Shown here: one piece after another, positions 11,211 through 23,294 of the stretch
Numbering within the stretch: the first letter of the stretch is position 1
Layout of the letters: each line of letters begins with the position of its first letter
Assembly: GCA_023548195.1 (NCBI GenBank)
Contig: JAJHZJ010000496.1
Location: 9,744,070 to 9,808,069 of the forward strand
Origin: Bettongia penicillata ogilbyi
Lineage: Eukaryota > Chordata > Mammalia > Diprotodontia > Potoroidae
Reading direction: 5' to 3'
Length of the DNA: 64,000 nucleotides
Made by a program: the position numbers and the translations under genes
The notes under the pieces: model-generated
Database searches by the model: none
What the model saw: the letters and a program-made list of their open reading frames with translations, nothing else
What the model was told of the DNA's origin: nothing

Positions 11211-11663
11211 TTGCTTGCTTTTATACACAGACAGTCAGGGAAATCAAGTGACTGATCAGAGGAGAATTGCAGCGATCTCTGGTCCTACTGAAGCGATATT
11301 CTCTTGTTTTGCCTGTGCTTGTATCTGGGTCACAGTCCTAGGTGATGGTCCTGGGGCAAGGAAGAGCACTAGCCTGGTGGCTCTTGTGGTGGCAGTAAGA
11401 GGGAATCTCCCTCACAGTTCCAGGGAAGAAAGAGTACTTGTGGTCACTCACAGACAAGACCACAGGCCAGGAGAGAAGTAAATACCTTTCCTTTGATCAT
11501 ACCACCTTGGAAGAAGTGAAAATTTGCAGGCACCTAGAAGTGCTTCTGAAAACCTCTGCACAAAACCTCTGAAGCTTGGGACAGTACACCCTCCACACTG
11601 AAAGTAGACCCCTACTTAAACAAAGAGTTAAAAAGTCAAGTAATTAGCTGGGAAAATGAGCAA

Positions 11664-12697
11664 ATGACTGAAAAAAATCAGACTATAGACTCTTACTCTG
11701 GTGACAAAGAAGATCAAAACAATACAGCCAGAAGAAAACAAAGTCAAAGCTCCTACTTCCAAAGCCTCCAAAAATATAAGAATTGGTTGCAGGCCATGGA
11801 AGAGCTCAAAAAGGATTTTGAAAGTAAAGTAAAAAATGTGGAGGAAAATTGGGAAAAGAAATGAAAGAGATGCAAGAAAATCATGAAAAATGAATCAACA
11901 GCTTGCTAAAGGAGATAGAAAAAAATAGTGAAGAAAATAGCACCTTAAAAAATAGACTAACTCAAATGGCAAGAGAGATTGAAAAAGCCAAGGAGAAGAA
12001 GAATGCTTTAAAAAGCAGACTTGGCCACATGAAAAAGGAGGTCCAAAATCTCACTGAAGAAAATGATTCCTCAAAATAAGAATGGAGCAAATATAGACTA
12101 AAGATTCTATAAGAGATCAAGAAATTACAAAACAAAACCAAAAGAATGAAAAACATTGGGAAAACAACTGACCTGAAAAATAGATCCAGGAAAGAGAATT
12201 TAAAACTTATTGGATGATCTAAAAGCTGTGATCAAAAAAGTGCCTAGACATCATAGTTTAAGAAAGCATCCACAAAGTCTGCCCTGATATTCTAGAACCA
12301 GAGGGTAAAATAGAAATTGAAAGAATCCACTGATCACTCCATGAAAGAGATCCCAAAAGAAAAATTCCTAGGAAGTTTGTAGCCAAATTCCAAAATTTCC
12401 AGGTCAAAGAAAAAATATTGCAAGCAATCAGAAAGAAACAATTCAAGTACTGTGGAAATACAATCAGGATAACACAAGCTTTAGCAATTTTTACACTAAG
12501 GGATCAGAGGGCTCAGAATATGATATTCTGGAGCTCAAAGGAGCTAGGATTAAAACTAAGAAATGCCTATCCAGCAAAACTGAGCACAATTCTTCAGGGG
12601 AAAAAATGGATATTCAATGAAATAGAGGACTTTTGAGCATTCTTGATGAAAAGAACAGAGCTGAATGGAAAATTTGACTTTCAAATATAATACTCAA
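11664..12697 (+). pseudogene. Broken HAL1/L1 ORF1
   Basis: The first readable piece (11664-11864, 66 codons) has an 'ITIDSY'-like start (QTIDSY) and a coiled-coil segment QAMEELKKDFES that matches the other copy's QAMEELKKDFEN. It ends at a stop after WEKK. Further stops and frame changes follow through the coiled coil. A second open piece (12418-12636, 72 codons) covers the C-terminal domain, with QAIRKKQFKYCGNT, TLRDQRAQN and YPAKLSTILQGKKW. In the intact family ORF1 makes an RNA-binding protein with a trimeric coiled coil, an RRM and a C-terminal domain, forming the retrotransposition particle in the cytoplasm. This copy cannot make it. Confidence 0.8.
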
Positions 12698-12837
12698 GAG
12701 AAGCATGAAAAGGTAAAACAGGAAAGAGAAATCATAAAGACCTTATTAAAGTTGAACTATTTATATTCCTACATGAAAAGATGATATTTGTAAGTCACAA
12801 GACCTTTTTTCTCAGTATTAGGGTAGTTGGAAGGAAA

Positions 12838-12958
12838 ATACACACACATACACACATATAACATGTGCATACATATATGTGTGTATATTGCATGTATGTA
12901 TATGAAGAAGTACATGTGTGTATGCATATACATGTGTATGTGTGTATATACATACAGA
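12838..12958. repeat. CA/TG-rich tract within HAL1-like 3' region
   Basis: The tract alternates ACACACAT, ATGTGTGT and TATGTATA units. The other HAL1-like copy has a CA/TG tract at the same place just after ORF1 (24885-24972 in window coordinates), so it seems to be part of the element. Confidence 0.8.
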
Positions 12959-13770
12959 GGGCACAGGGTGATTTGAATATAAAGAGATGATATCTAAGAA
13001 AATAAAATTAAGGGGTGAGAGAGAAATGTACTGGGAGAAGGAGAAAAAAGGGCAGTAGAATTGGATAAATTCTCTTCACATAAAAGAGGAAAGAAAAAGC
13101 TTTTACAGTGGAGGGGAAGAGGGGGGAGGTCAGAGGGAATGAGTGAACCTTACTGTGATTGGATTTGGCTTAAGGAGGGAATAACATACACATTCAATTG
13201 GGTATGGAAATCTATCTTTACCATACAGGAAAGTAGAGGGGAAGGGGATAAAAGAGGGTGGATGATAGAAAAGAAGGCAGATTGGGGGATGGGGTAATCA
13301 AAAGCAAACACTTTTGAGGAAGGACAGGGTCAAAGAAGAGAACAGAACAAATGGAGGGCAGGATAGGATGGAGGAAAATATATTTAGCCTTTCACAGCAT
13401 GACTATTACAGAAGTATCTTATATGACTACACATGTATAATCTATATTGAATTGCTTGCCTTCTCTATGAGGATGTGTGGGCAGGGAGGAAGGGAGAGAA
13501 TTTGGAACTCAAAGTTTTAAAAACAAATGTTAAAATTTGTTTTTCCATGCAACTGGGAATTTAGATATACAGGCAATGGGGTATAGAGCTCTATCTTGTC
13601 TTACAAGAAAAAAGAAAGGAAAGGGTATAAGAGAAGGGGGTGGTGTTGATAGAAGGGATAGACTGGAGAAAGGGGTAATCAGATAGCTTGTGGTGGGGGA
13701 GGAGAGAGATGGGGAGAAAATCTGAAACTCCAAAATCTTGTGGAAGTGAATGTCAAAAACTAAAAGTTAA

Positions 13771-14467
13771 TATATATGTATACATACAAACCCCCACATA
13801 TATGAAAACACTATCATGAAACTTTTAAAGAAAAAGAAATAAATATGTAGAATGTTTTAGCTGTTAAGTTCAAAGGACAAAACAAAATATAATGGCTCTT
13901 TTCCTCAAGGACTTTACATAGGGGAAGATGGGGCAGCACTTCTACATATAAAGAATCCAGAATATATGCCAGGACATCCCTCAGGTATGTACCAGCAACT
14001 GGTAGATTTATAGGGTGTTTTGCTTGGTTAAACTGTTTTTTATCTCACTTTTCTAAAAACTGTTCCTCAAGTAGTTAAAAAGATAAGCTTAGTGAGAGCA
14101 AAATAGTAGTTGCCAAGATCCCAGCATCCCAGAAACAAAAATCTGCTGAGATCAGGAGAAAACCTGAAATGGAAGCAGGGAGCCTTCTCAGGTGTCATGA
14201 TATATAATCTCCCATTTGAACACACATAAAGTACAATCTTACTGAACACAACTCACCACCACTGCATGGGAAAAGCAAATGCTAAGTCAAAAAGAATTGT
14301 GCTGACTCCATTAATCTTAAATCCTTTGGGTTTTAGAGTTCTGTGAAGATAAAGTAGTTAACCAATGAAGTTAGACATGAAGAACAGGAGATACTCTCCT
14401 GTCTCAAGTCAGGAATCTACAGAATAAATTATAAATAACTAAGTTCTGCCTTTAAAGAAATACAAAT
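13771..14467. other. No recognised feature
   Basis: After the A-rich end of the HAL1-like copy the sequence is non-repetitive. A minus-strand 60-codon frame at 14067-14249 has no motif. Confidence 0.4.
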
Positions 14468-14535
14468 ACCAGTGCCTAGTAAAGTGCCTTGCAAGTGATG
14501 GGTGCTTGCTAAATGCTAAGAATTGAATTGATTAA
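14468..14535 (+). mobile_element. L2/MIR 3' tail
   Basis: 'cagtgcctagtaaagtgcct' and 'gggtgcttgctaaatgctaa' ending in 'gaattgaattg' form the terminal part of an L2-type tail. Confidence 0.55.
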
Positions 14536-14624
14536 GAGATGTAAATTCTAAATTGCTGGGTTCACGGCATCCTGAATCCCCAACTTAAGGCTAGAATCCC
14601 ATAAGCAATTTGACATACTAGGAA

Positions 14625-14765
14625 GATTTATCCAAAATAAGCCCAGTGGAATATAAGCTCCGTGAGGGAAAGGACTGGTGGTTTGTTTGATATATATCAC
14701 CAGCACCCAACATATTGACATATATGGTAAGTGAGCTTAAAAAATATTTGTTGAATTGAATTGAA
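14625..14765 (+). mobile_element. L2 3' end
   Basis: 'ggaatataagctccgtgagg', 'atcaccagcacccaacatat' and 'atatttgttgaattgaattg' are the L2 terminal blocks, the last being the short tandem 3' end. Confidence 0.7.
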
Positions 14766-14814
14766 ATGAGATGAGATTAAATAGGTTAGTGAATAAATAA
14801 AGGAATTAGTGAAT

Positions 14815-14935
14815 GAATGAAAAGAGGAGGGCAAAAGCATTTATTAAGAGTCTACTATAAAGAAAAGCAAAATAATCCCTGTTCTCACAGAACTTGAATT
14901 TTAATGGAGAGGAGGAAACAGGCCAAGATGAATAG
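14815..14935 (-). mobile_element. L2-like antisense module
   Basis: 'gcatttattaagagtctact' and 'aataatccctgttctcacag' followed by 'aacttgaattttaatggaga' form the recurrent module also seen at 5908 and 31700. Confidence 0.5.
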
Positions 14936-15119
14936 TTTTAGTTGCAAGTCAGATGCACAGGCCTCATGGTTCTCAAGGGTCATAGAGAAACGAACTGATT
15001 TGAATTAATGGGCCCTTAGAATCCCAGTTCTAAATTGAAAAACTCAAAACAATTTCAATCTCCTAAATGTAGTTGAAGTCACATATTTAATTGACTTGAT
15101 GAAAAATTTCTTATTTCCC

Positions 15120-15235
15120 TCTTCCTCCCAGTAGAATGCCAGTACATTGAGGATAGGAATAAGTTTTGGTTTGGTCATGGCGCCTAGTATAGTTCCTACT
15201 ACATAGAAATACCCTAATAAATGCATGAATTATTT
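15120..15235 (+). mobile_element. L2 3' end
   Basis: 'ccagtagaatgccagtacat' and 'gcgcctagtatagttcctac' with 'accctaataaatgcatgaat' match the L2 tail. Confidence 0.6.
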
Positions 15236-15584
15236 GAGGTAAGAAATAGAGTGGAGGCAGGAAGAAGTTACTGGATAAGTGCTGCTTGATGGAAGAACAC
15301 AAGAATTGTAAAGTACTTCCCTAATGCTCCATTCTCCTTTACCCAGGCCCCACACAATGTCATTTTCACAGAACCGTAATTTCCCATTATAACTGTCTAC
15401 AAAGTGCTCCTTGTAAAAGAGTCTTAATTCTATTCTAAATCAAAGTATTATTTCTGAGTCATCCCCTGGAAGGCAGCTCAGGCCTTCTGTAAATTGCATT
15501 CTTTGCAAAGAGATGTTAACCTCATAGGTTGACAAAGATTTCAATGTAATAAAACCAGTTAAAACCTAATTAAGTAGTGGCAGC

Positions 15585-15715
15585 TCAAATGTATGTGGCC
15601 CTTTGAGGTCTGTAGAGTGCTTTGAATCTTACAAATATCTATGAAGGAGGTTTTATTAGCCTTCTCTTTTTACTGATGAGGAAGCTGTCTAAGGATAAAC
15701 AAAATACATCTATAT
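15585..15715 (-). mobile_element. MIR-type SINE tail, antisense
   Basis: 'tgtagagtgctttgaatctt', 'acaaatatctatgaaggagg' and 'ctgatgaggaagctg' are antisense MIR tail and core. The tract 15716-16267 has nothing I recognise. Confidence 0.6.
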
Positions 15716-16267
15716 CATGGTATGACGTATGGCTGAGAAGATAGATCAGTAAAGTCTCCAGTCTCAAAGAACCAATTTGATAATTGTCTTTGGAGCTGCT
15801 CAATTGCCCAATGGCTCTCTAGCCAAGCAGCCCTCTTCATTTTTCCTCAGTATTTCCCCTTCTCCTCTCTCATAATGTTGGTCTTCCACCCATCAGCTCC
15901 TTAACACAGATGCATTCATTCTGTTCCACATTATCCAGACACTTGAAGACTATAGCTGTAGTGAGCTAGTGCAAAAAGAGCTAGATAAATATGACAAACT
16001 AGAGGCTGGCTGGCTGTCCACTTGCCTCCTTGATTACTTGAATCAAAGAAATTCATGAGAGGAAAAAAAGACAGGCTGATCCTATGGTCCAATTATCAAG
16101 GGCAACGTATGGACAGTCCATGGCTGTACTTGGGTTCTCTCAGGCTCAACAGATAGTACAGAAGGCTGAGGATTCTGGATGCTGCCCTGCTGTCCCCTAT
16201 GGGAGAACCCAACCAAGAGCTGCACTAGATGAGTAAGTTTCTATGGTCTGGTATCTGCATCACTGAA

Positions 16268-16419
16268 GACTGTTAAGAAGAGAAGAACAAGGAGGATGAG
16301 AACAATGAGGAGGAGGAAGAGAAGGAAAAGAAGGAGAAAGAGAAGGAGAAGAAGAAGCCTAACATTTATCAAGAAAACCCCAAATGGGGTGACAAAAGTC
16401 ATACACAACTAAAATGACC
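16268..16419 (+). mobile_element. Purine tract plus SINE 3' tail
   Basis: An AGG/GAA-rich purine tract (16268-16357) precedes 'caagaaaaccccaaatgggg' and 'tcatacacaactaaaatgac', the 3' part of the tRNA-headed SINE. The SINE head is absent, so the purine tract may mark the break or an expansion within it. Confidence 0.55.
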
Positions 16420-17130
16420 AATACCCTTAGGTCCTTTATTGAATGAAGACTGATACCACATCAGCATGTGGCAATAATTTTGTATTCTCAAAGGCATGAG
16501 GTCTTGGAGGACTGCTCAACCTGAGGAAAAGCTTCAAGTATATTTCATAATAGACTATGGAAGATAAACTCCCTGAAGCAAGTATTGTTTCAGCATTTGA
16601 TAAATTTCAAATTTGAAATGATCTACCCAGCTAAACTCAGAGAGGTTTTTCTCCAGTTTAGTTGCAAACTAATGGATTTTTTTTTGGTCATAGCATCTTC
16701 TAAAAGCCAACTACTAAGTTATTAAAGGGCTGGGATCAGTGGAGAAAGTTCCCTCCCAATGAAATCATAAATCCTTAAATGATTGAAGTTAAGCAATATT
16801 TCACGTGCTAGAAGTAGTGTGAGGTGCCTTAGAGATAGAAGTTTTTTGCCAGGGACAACAGAATTTCCTGGCATATATATGTGCATTTATGAAAAGAAAT
16901 ATTTAAGAGCACTTTTTCAAGTGCCCTTTTGTGTTACATGCACCCTGGTCCTCTTCTTACTTTACCTACTCTTAGCTCTATATTCTGATGAAAATTGTTC
17001 TTAACCAGAGAGTAGCATTCAGAAAGAAACTCTCAGAAAGTAGCTGAGTCAATGAATAATCCAGACATCATCATGGTTAATTCCATCAGAAAGACTCAAC
17101 CCAAATAAACCCCATGATAAAACATCATAG
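16420..17130. other. No recognised feature
   Basis: A 73-codon plus-strand frame at 16783-17004 has a hydrophobic C-terminal run (VPFCVTCTLVLFLLYLLLAL). It lacks similarity I know, exon signals or a family match, so I do not call it. Confidence 0.4.
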
Positions 17131-17350
17131 TTTTTTATTATTATTATTAAGTGCATTAACTTTTGTTTTTAAAGTTTGGTGAATGCTTTTGGGGTTTTTT
17201 ATGACAATTTGTTTATATAAGTTCAAACCCCCCCCCCAACAATCCCTCCATTGTAATAAAGAAAAACAGATAAGTAAGCCCAGTTGACACAGAGAGCAGT
17301 GTGGCAACATATGTAACATTCTGCATCCGTAGGGAACCACCTCCATACTA
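17131..17350 (-). mobile_element. LINE 3' end, antisense (tentative)
   Basis: A T-rich start ('ttttttattattattattaa') is followed by a run of ten C near 17227 and by 'acattctgcatccgtaggga'. This resembles the reverse complement of an L1-type 3' end with its A tail at the left edge. Confidence 0.35.
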
Positions 17351-17454
17351 AGAGGATCACTTCATTTCTAATGCAATATTAAAATACTATCTTTCAGCAA
17401 AACTATTCTAGCAGGATGTGGGGGAGAGGGGAATTAACCACAATCTGACCACAA

Positions 17455-19740
17455 AATAAACAAGAAAGAAGTTAAAGAGGTGAATAGACTTTTAGAAAAG
17501 TTAGATATGGTAGATTTCTAGAGAAAATTGAATGGGGACAGAAAGGAATATACCTCTTTCTTAGCTGTACAGATCATATATACAAAAATTGACTTTTTAC
17601 TAGGGCATAAAAAACTCACAACCCAATGCAGAAAGGCAGAATATTAAATGCAATTCTTTTCAGATCATGATGCAATAAAAATTATAGATTACAAAGGATC
17701 ATGGAAAGAAAGATTAAAAATCAATTGGAAACTAAATAATCTAATCCTAAAGAATGAGTGGATCAAGCAACAAATCATAGAAACAATAACTTCATTCAAG
17801 AGAATGACAATAATGAGACAACATACTTTGCCCAAATATATGCCCATAAAATTGACAAGCTTAGTGAAACGGATGAATAGTTACAAAAATATAAACTGCC
17901 CAGATTAACAGACCAACTTTAATTAATATTAACAGAAGAAGAAGTAAAATATTTAAATAACCCCATCTCAGAAAAAGAAATTGAACAAGTCATCAATGAA
18001 CTCCCTAGGAAAAAATCTCCAAGGTCAGATGGATTTTCAAGCGAAATCAAACATTTAAAGAACAGTTAATTCCAGTTCTATATAAACTATGTGGGGGAAA
18101 CTGGCAAAGAAGTCCACCAAATTCTTTTTATGATACAAATATGATGCTGATACTTAAACTAGAAAAAGCCAAAACAGAAAAAGAAAATTATAGACCAATT
18201 TCCCTAATGAATATAGATGCAAAATTTTAAACAAGATATTAATGAAAAGATTGCAGCAACTTATCACAAGAGTAATACACTTTGATCAGGTAGGATTTAT
18301 ACCAGGAGTGCAGGGATGGTTCAATATTAGGAAAATTATCAGTATTATTGATCATATCAATAATAAAACTAACAGAAACCAATGGAAACAAGACACATTA
18401 GTCAATGACTATAGTAATCTACTACTTGATAAACCCAAAGACCCCTGGTTATGGGAAAATAACTCACCATTTGACAAAAACTGCTGGAAAAAACTGGAAA
18501 ATAGTCTGTAGAAACTGGGCCTAGATGAACATCTTACACCGTATACCAAAATAAAATCAAAACGGGTACATAATCTGCATATAAAGGCTGATACTACACG
18601 CAAATAGGGAGAGCAAGGAATAGTTTATCTATCAGATTTACAGAGAATGGAAGAATTTATGACCAAACAAGAAATAGAGAGTGTTATGAAATACAAAATG
18701 GATAATTTTGATTATATTAAACTGAAAAAGTTTTATGCAAACAAAACCAATGCAACCAAGATTAGGAGGGAAACAGAAAATTGAGAAAGAAATTTTGCAA
18801 CCATTATCTCTGATAAAGGCCTCATTTCTAAAATATATATAGAGAGAACTAAGTCAAGTTTAAAAGAATATGAATCATTTTCCACTTGATAAACTGTCAA
18901 AGGATATGAACAGGTAATTTTCAGAGGAAGAAATTAGTTATCTATAATTGTGTGAAAAATGCTCTAAATCTCTGTTGATTAGAGAAATGCAAATCAAAAC
19001 AAAATCTTAGGTACCACATCACCCCTATAAGACTGGCTAACAGGCAAAACAGGAAAATTATAATAATAATATAATAACAAAATAATAAATGCTAAAGAAG
19101 ATGTGGGAAAATTGGAAAACTAGTGAACTTATCCAACCATTCTGGAGAGTAATTTGGAACTATACCCAAAAGGCTATAAAAATATGCACACCCTTTGATC
19201 CAGTTTCTAGAGCTGTATCCCAAAGAGATCATAAAAATAGGGAAAGGATCCACACATGTAAAAATATTTATAGCAGTTCTTTTTGCGGTGGCCAAGAATT
19301 GGAAATTGAGGGGATGCCCATAAAATGGGGAATGGCTGAACAAGTTGTGGTATATGAATGTGATGGTATACTATTGTGCTATAAGAAATGATGAACAGGC
19401 AGATCAGAAAACTCTGGAAAGACTTATATGAACTGAAGCTGAATGAAATGAGAAGAAGAAAACACTGCACAAAGTAATAGCCATATTGTATGATGACCAA
19501 CTTTGATAGACTTAGCTCTTCTCAGCAGTGCAAGGGTCTAAAGACGACTCCAAAAGACTGATGATGGAAAATGCTATCCACATTCAGAGAAAGAATGATG
19601 GGGTCTGAATGCAGATCAAAGCTTACCATTTGCTCTTTTTTATTTCTGTTGCTATTTTCTTTCTTGTGGTTTCTTCCTTTCATTCTAATTATTCTTTATA
19701 ATATGATGAATGTGAACATATGTTTAATCAGAATGTATAT
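17455..19740 (+). mobile_element. L1 remnant with internally deleted ORF2
   Basis: Left part (17455-18390) is L1 ORF2 from the end of the endonuclease into the reverse transcriptase. Right part (18391-19430) is the ORF2 C-terminal region. 19430-19740 is a 3' UTR with 'cagcagtgcaagggtctaaa' and 'atccacattcagagaaagaa'. The RT palm, with the 'DAEKAFD' and 'YADD' regions expected between these parts, is absent. No A tail or target duplication is clear. Confidence 0.8.
17648..19391 (+). pseudogene. L1 ORF2 fragments (endonuclease end, RT start, C terminus)
   Basis: Readable pieces are 17648-17908, with SDHDAIK (the endonuclease SDH motif) and INWKLNNLILKNEWIK, and 18242-18511. The latter has [15 protein letters not shown] and [11 protein letters not shown] from the RT fingers, then switches at about 18391 to [15 protein letters not shown] and [10 protein letters not shown] from the C terminus. 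A third piece at 19089-19391 includes WENWKTSELIQPFWRVIWNY, DPVSRA and the start of the 3' end. ORF2 normally nicks target DNA and reverse-transcribes L1 RNA. With the RT core missing and many stops, this copy is dead. Confidence 0.8.
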
Positions 19741-21424
19741 GCTGTGTGTCTAATTTGTTTTTCCAATCCTAGCAATAGATTTCTATGGCTCTGTCTGAAC
19801 CTTCATCTACTTCTCCTTGCGACCAATTACGTACATCTTCCATTTTACTGGACTTGTTAGCACTTTGCCCTGATTGAACTTCCCTTAAAGAGTTTCTTTA
19901 GTCTTTGTTTGAGCTATTTCTATCAACCATGGCCATCCATTAAAGTTCTACTCCATCTCATCATGAAAGAATGGGGACCCCAGGCCAAAAAAGTTTATGG
20001 TAGCAGAGCACAAACGTAGCTTGAAAAGCTTTGCATGCAAGTCCAGGAACAAAATCATAGCCTTTTATCTGAAGACCAGCGTAGTTAAGTACTGAGAGAC
20101 TTATCCCATCTTGGTCTCTGAGTAATAAATTGTTCATCCGTGGCAATTCAAAAAAGAAAAAAAACAACAGCTATCTACTAAGTTATAGAGGAACAGAGTG
20201 GAGACAGCTCGAGAAAATGGTAAATCTTTTAAATAAGTAGGCATCATTGTACCTAGACTGACTGAAGTACTTTCTCTCTAGTCTGGGTCTAAGCCCAAGG
20301 CATTGGTTCTATATTCTAGCTCCTTCTGTTTGTCAGCATACAAGCACGAGAACAATAGATGCCATAAAATTCCCCTTGAATATGATTCCATAAAGAATGT
20401 TTATTTGGCCCTATAAGAATTGTCATGCTCTGTTGGTTCCTGAGGATATAGCCCTCAAGAGACATCCAATCCCTCCTGTGCTTTGCCTCTTTTCATCATA
20501 GAAAAGATAAATGTTTTCCATGTTGAGCACTTAAAGGACACCGACACATTGAGGTCAGGAAATGATGACCATTCATCTCAAGAGATGTCTTCTTTTAGTC
20601 ACAACAACATCAATTGAAGAAATCATGCCCAGGATGTTTTTGCCCATATGCTCAATCTGGACTCCATTTTTTTCTTTCCAAATTTAGACTCAGTACTGTC
20701 ACTAGAATTGTGGCAAATGTCTTTAATGTTATATGGTTTCAAAAAGATTTTTCCAACCATCAGTCGTCATTAATGGAAACATCTTTTTACCCCCTTTTTC
20801 TCTTTCCACTGTGTCTGAACTTACAATTCAGTGTAATTGTAGAGTAATGTGTGTTCTTATCTGCTCTCCTCCCCCATGACTTCCCAACCCTCTTCCTTTT
20901 CTGATCCAATTTTTCACTTGGTTCTTTCATTCTTTTGCATTTCTTGAGCTATTGTAAATCACAGGGTTGGCTCCCTCCCCCTTTTGCTTCCATCCTCCTC
21001 ATTTGGCTAAGCTGGGATCCTAAAGTCTGAGCCACAGCCTTTCGATTCTGATAAGATATCCTACAGGTATCTATAAGGACCAGGGCCATAAACAAGAAAA
21101 GGCTTTTGGAGGTGGTTTCATTGGTACAAAGATGTCAGAACAGTATTAGTGATGTGGACAAGGCTAAAATTTTAAAGGCTTCTCACACTATGTCCCCCGT
21201 ATATGCTGTTGTTCAAGAAAGGCATGATTTAGCCAGTTGTGGAAGCCCAGACATAGAGCAACAAGAGGATTAAGGAAACTTGCACTTCATTTATCATGAA
21301 AACATTTAAGTATAGCTATGCTCTGAGTACCTGGGTACTCAGTACAAGCTGGTTTATAGAAGAATGCAATTAAAGGCAGTACAGGAAGAAAACAGAAATA
21401 TAGTCAACTTTGTCATTTGGCATA
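19741..21424. other. Longest stretch without a recognised repeat
   Basis: I find no SINE, LINE or microsatellite and no convincing exon here. Small frames at 19961-20167 (minus) and 20614-20847 (plus) have no known motif. It may be unique sequence or old repeats too decayed to see. Confidence 0.45.
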
Positions 21425-21545
21425 TGGGCCCAGACCAAGTAAGGTGGTTAACTCAAGGTTACAAAAGAATTTACAGGAAGATCTGAAATGAGAATCTGGG
21501 TTCCCTGACTCACAACCTAGACTTCTTTCCACTATACCACATGGC
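21425..21545 (-). mobile_element. MIR-type SINE, antisense
   Basis: 'ggtggttaactcaaggttac' and 'gagaatctgggttccctgac' with 'ctttccactataccacatgg' are the antisense core and head. Confidence 0.6.
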
Positions 21546-21734
21546 ATGTGCAAAGAAGGTTAGCGATTCAACTGAATTAACACTTTTTAAGGACCAATGA
21601 GCCTACTATTTGCAAAGCATTCAAAGAGAACACTATATTTCATCATGGTATGGGGGTGACTTGAAACCTAAATCTTTTTTGTTCCTTTTTAAAAAACATT
21701 CAGGGTAAAAATTTGATTTAAAATTGAACAATGG

Positions 21735-22300
21735 CAAAGATAATTTTATTCAACATTTATTAATTGACAATAATAATTGATAATAACAGGTCACTCTGCC
21801 AAGAACTGGGTATATAAAGACAGATATAAAAGATGGCCAAGTCTCCTAAGAAGCTTACTTTTAAAAGGAGACACAGCGTAAGCCAATGAGCAAATACAAG
21901 ACGTTTGGGGTAAGAGAGAACTCTCCTAGTTTAGGCAAACAGGAAAGGTGTCTGTGAGGAAGTGATAATTGAATCTTGAAAGAAATTAAGAATAGCAGGA
22001 CCTCACAGCCAGAGAGGGTGGCCAACACAAAAGCCTGGAGGCAGGAGAGATGCCATGCTGAGTTCAGTGAAGAACAAGAAAGCTGGTTTGCTTAGATAAT
22101 AGAATCCATGTAGAATAATAAGATGGAATAGGACTAATTAAATAAGGGTATAAAATTAGCCTAAAACTACATCCAGCAGGTTTGAAATGTCAAATTCGAG
22201 TCTTCATTTTGTCTTAGAGGTACTAGCAAGTCATTGAAAATTCTTGAGGTAAGAATTGAGTGTTATGATCAGCTGAGTGATTAAGCCAGAAGATCCAGGC
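21735..22300 (-). mobile_element. L2-like LINE fragment, antisense
   Basis: 'attcaacatttattaattga', 'ctaagaagcttacttttaaa', 'gtgtctgtgaggaagtgata', 'aatcttgaaagaaattaaga' and 'agtcattgaaaattcttgag' follow the same order as the copy at 4031-5005. Confidence 0.5.
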
Positions 22301-22600
22301 ATGATAGGTGCAGTTGATGTTTTGTCAGAGCTTCCCAGAACATCTTTAGTTGTTCACAAGGATTCAAACTTTTGCTCACCATTACAGAAAGTTCTATCAT
22401 GTGAAAAAGTCCCTTGAAACCTTGACAGGGTGGGCCTAATAGCATGAAACTGAGAAGGTAAAGAGAGGTAAAGCTATGCACCATGAGGCACAGCACAGAT
22501 TAACCATCAAGATATGTGTTGTGCTTAAACTCCAGTGGAGAACTGATTGAAGGCTTTAATATAGAGGTCACCTACAAAACTACCCAAAGCTAATTTCAGT

Positions 22601-22807
22601 GAAATCATAGGATCTCAGTTTTGAAGTTAGAAGGGACCTCAGGGGCCATCTAATCCAACTCCATCTTTTTACAGAAGGGAAAACTGAGGCCAAGAGAAGG
22701 AAATGACTTGACAAAGGTCACAGAGACGATAGGTAACAGAGACAGAATTTGAACCTATACTCTTCTGACTCTAGAATAGTGCTTTTCTCCACTGTACTCC
22801 ATTGCCT
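22601..22807 (-). mobile_element. MIR/CORE-SINE, antisense
   Basis: 'gtcataggatctcagt'-like start, then 'agaagggacctcaggggcca', 'acagaagggaaaactgaggc', 'gacagaatttgaacctatac' and a head remnant 'ctccactgtactccattgcc'. The copy is nearly complete. Confidence 0.75.
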
Positions 22808-23044
22808 TGTGGTCCAAGTTTTAACAAGTTCCATTGGAAGAGACCTAGGAGCTCCCAGTTCAAACCAAGAACCATCCAACCCCAAGAACTACCAGTTACT
22901 AATTGCATACTAAAAGAAGGATGGTTGACAACTGACAATTTCCTCATATCATTTATCTACATACAAAGGAAAAGTTTCCTGTAGCAAACAGGATTTGCTT
23001 AGAGCATTTCTATTCCATTCCCTCTTTGTAAAAGCCAAGCAACT

Positions 23045-23228
23045 GGTCCAGTGGAAACACCAATGGATTTAGAGTAAAATGGCCTGGGTTAACTTTCACT
23101 TCTATCTTTTATAATCTATGTGATCTTCAGCAAGTCATTTCACCAGTATGGGACTATTTCCTCATTTGTAAAATGAGGGGGTTAGACAATGGCATTTGAG
23201 TTCCTCTCCAGCTAGAAATCTGTGATGT
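23045..23228 (+). mobile_element. MIR/CORE-SINE
   Basis: 'aaaatggcctgggttaactt', 'cagcaagtcatttcaccagt' and 'cctcatttgtaaaatgaggg' are the sense head-to-core blocks, followed by 'gttcctctccagctagaaat'. Confidence 0.75.
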
Positions 23229-23294
23229 CATTTCTCTTCATTGGAGTTAACCACAATTCTCCTACTTGACTTCCTCTAAAGAAAATTCATTAGT

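Larger units (their letters stand above)
10258..13770 (+). mobile_element. Old HAL1-like (half-LINE-1) retrotransposon
   Basis: The 5' end 'gggggtggagccaagatggc' is nearly the same as that of the minus-strand copy at 24024-26915. A leader of about 1.4 kb is followed by a decayed ORF1 (11664-12697). Next come a CA/TG-rich tract (12838-12958), a G- and A-rich 3' region with 'gcaggataggatggaggaaa', 'gcatgactattacagaagta' and 'gaatttggaactcaaagttt', and a weak A-rich end near 13770. No ORF2 (endonuclease plus reverse transcriptase) lies between ORF1 and the 3' region. That is the defining layout of HAL1 elements, which depend on L1 proteins for copying. Multiple stops in ORF1 and the lack of a visible target duplication make this the older of the two copies. 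Alternatively it is an L1 with ORF2 deleted, but both copies share the same ORF1-to-3' junction, which argues against separate deletions. Confidence 0.75.

Noticed and set aside
11215..11481. 88-codon plus-strand frame before the HAL1-like ORF1
   Set aside because: It lies in the element's leader, does not match ORF1, and has no counterpart in the same position of the other copy.
17221..17240. C10 run as a possible G-quadruplex
   Set aside because: A single uninterrupted run of ten C on one strand does not make the four-run pattern needed; neighbouring runs are absent.
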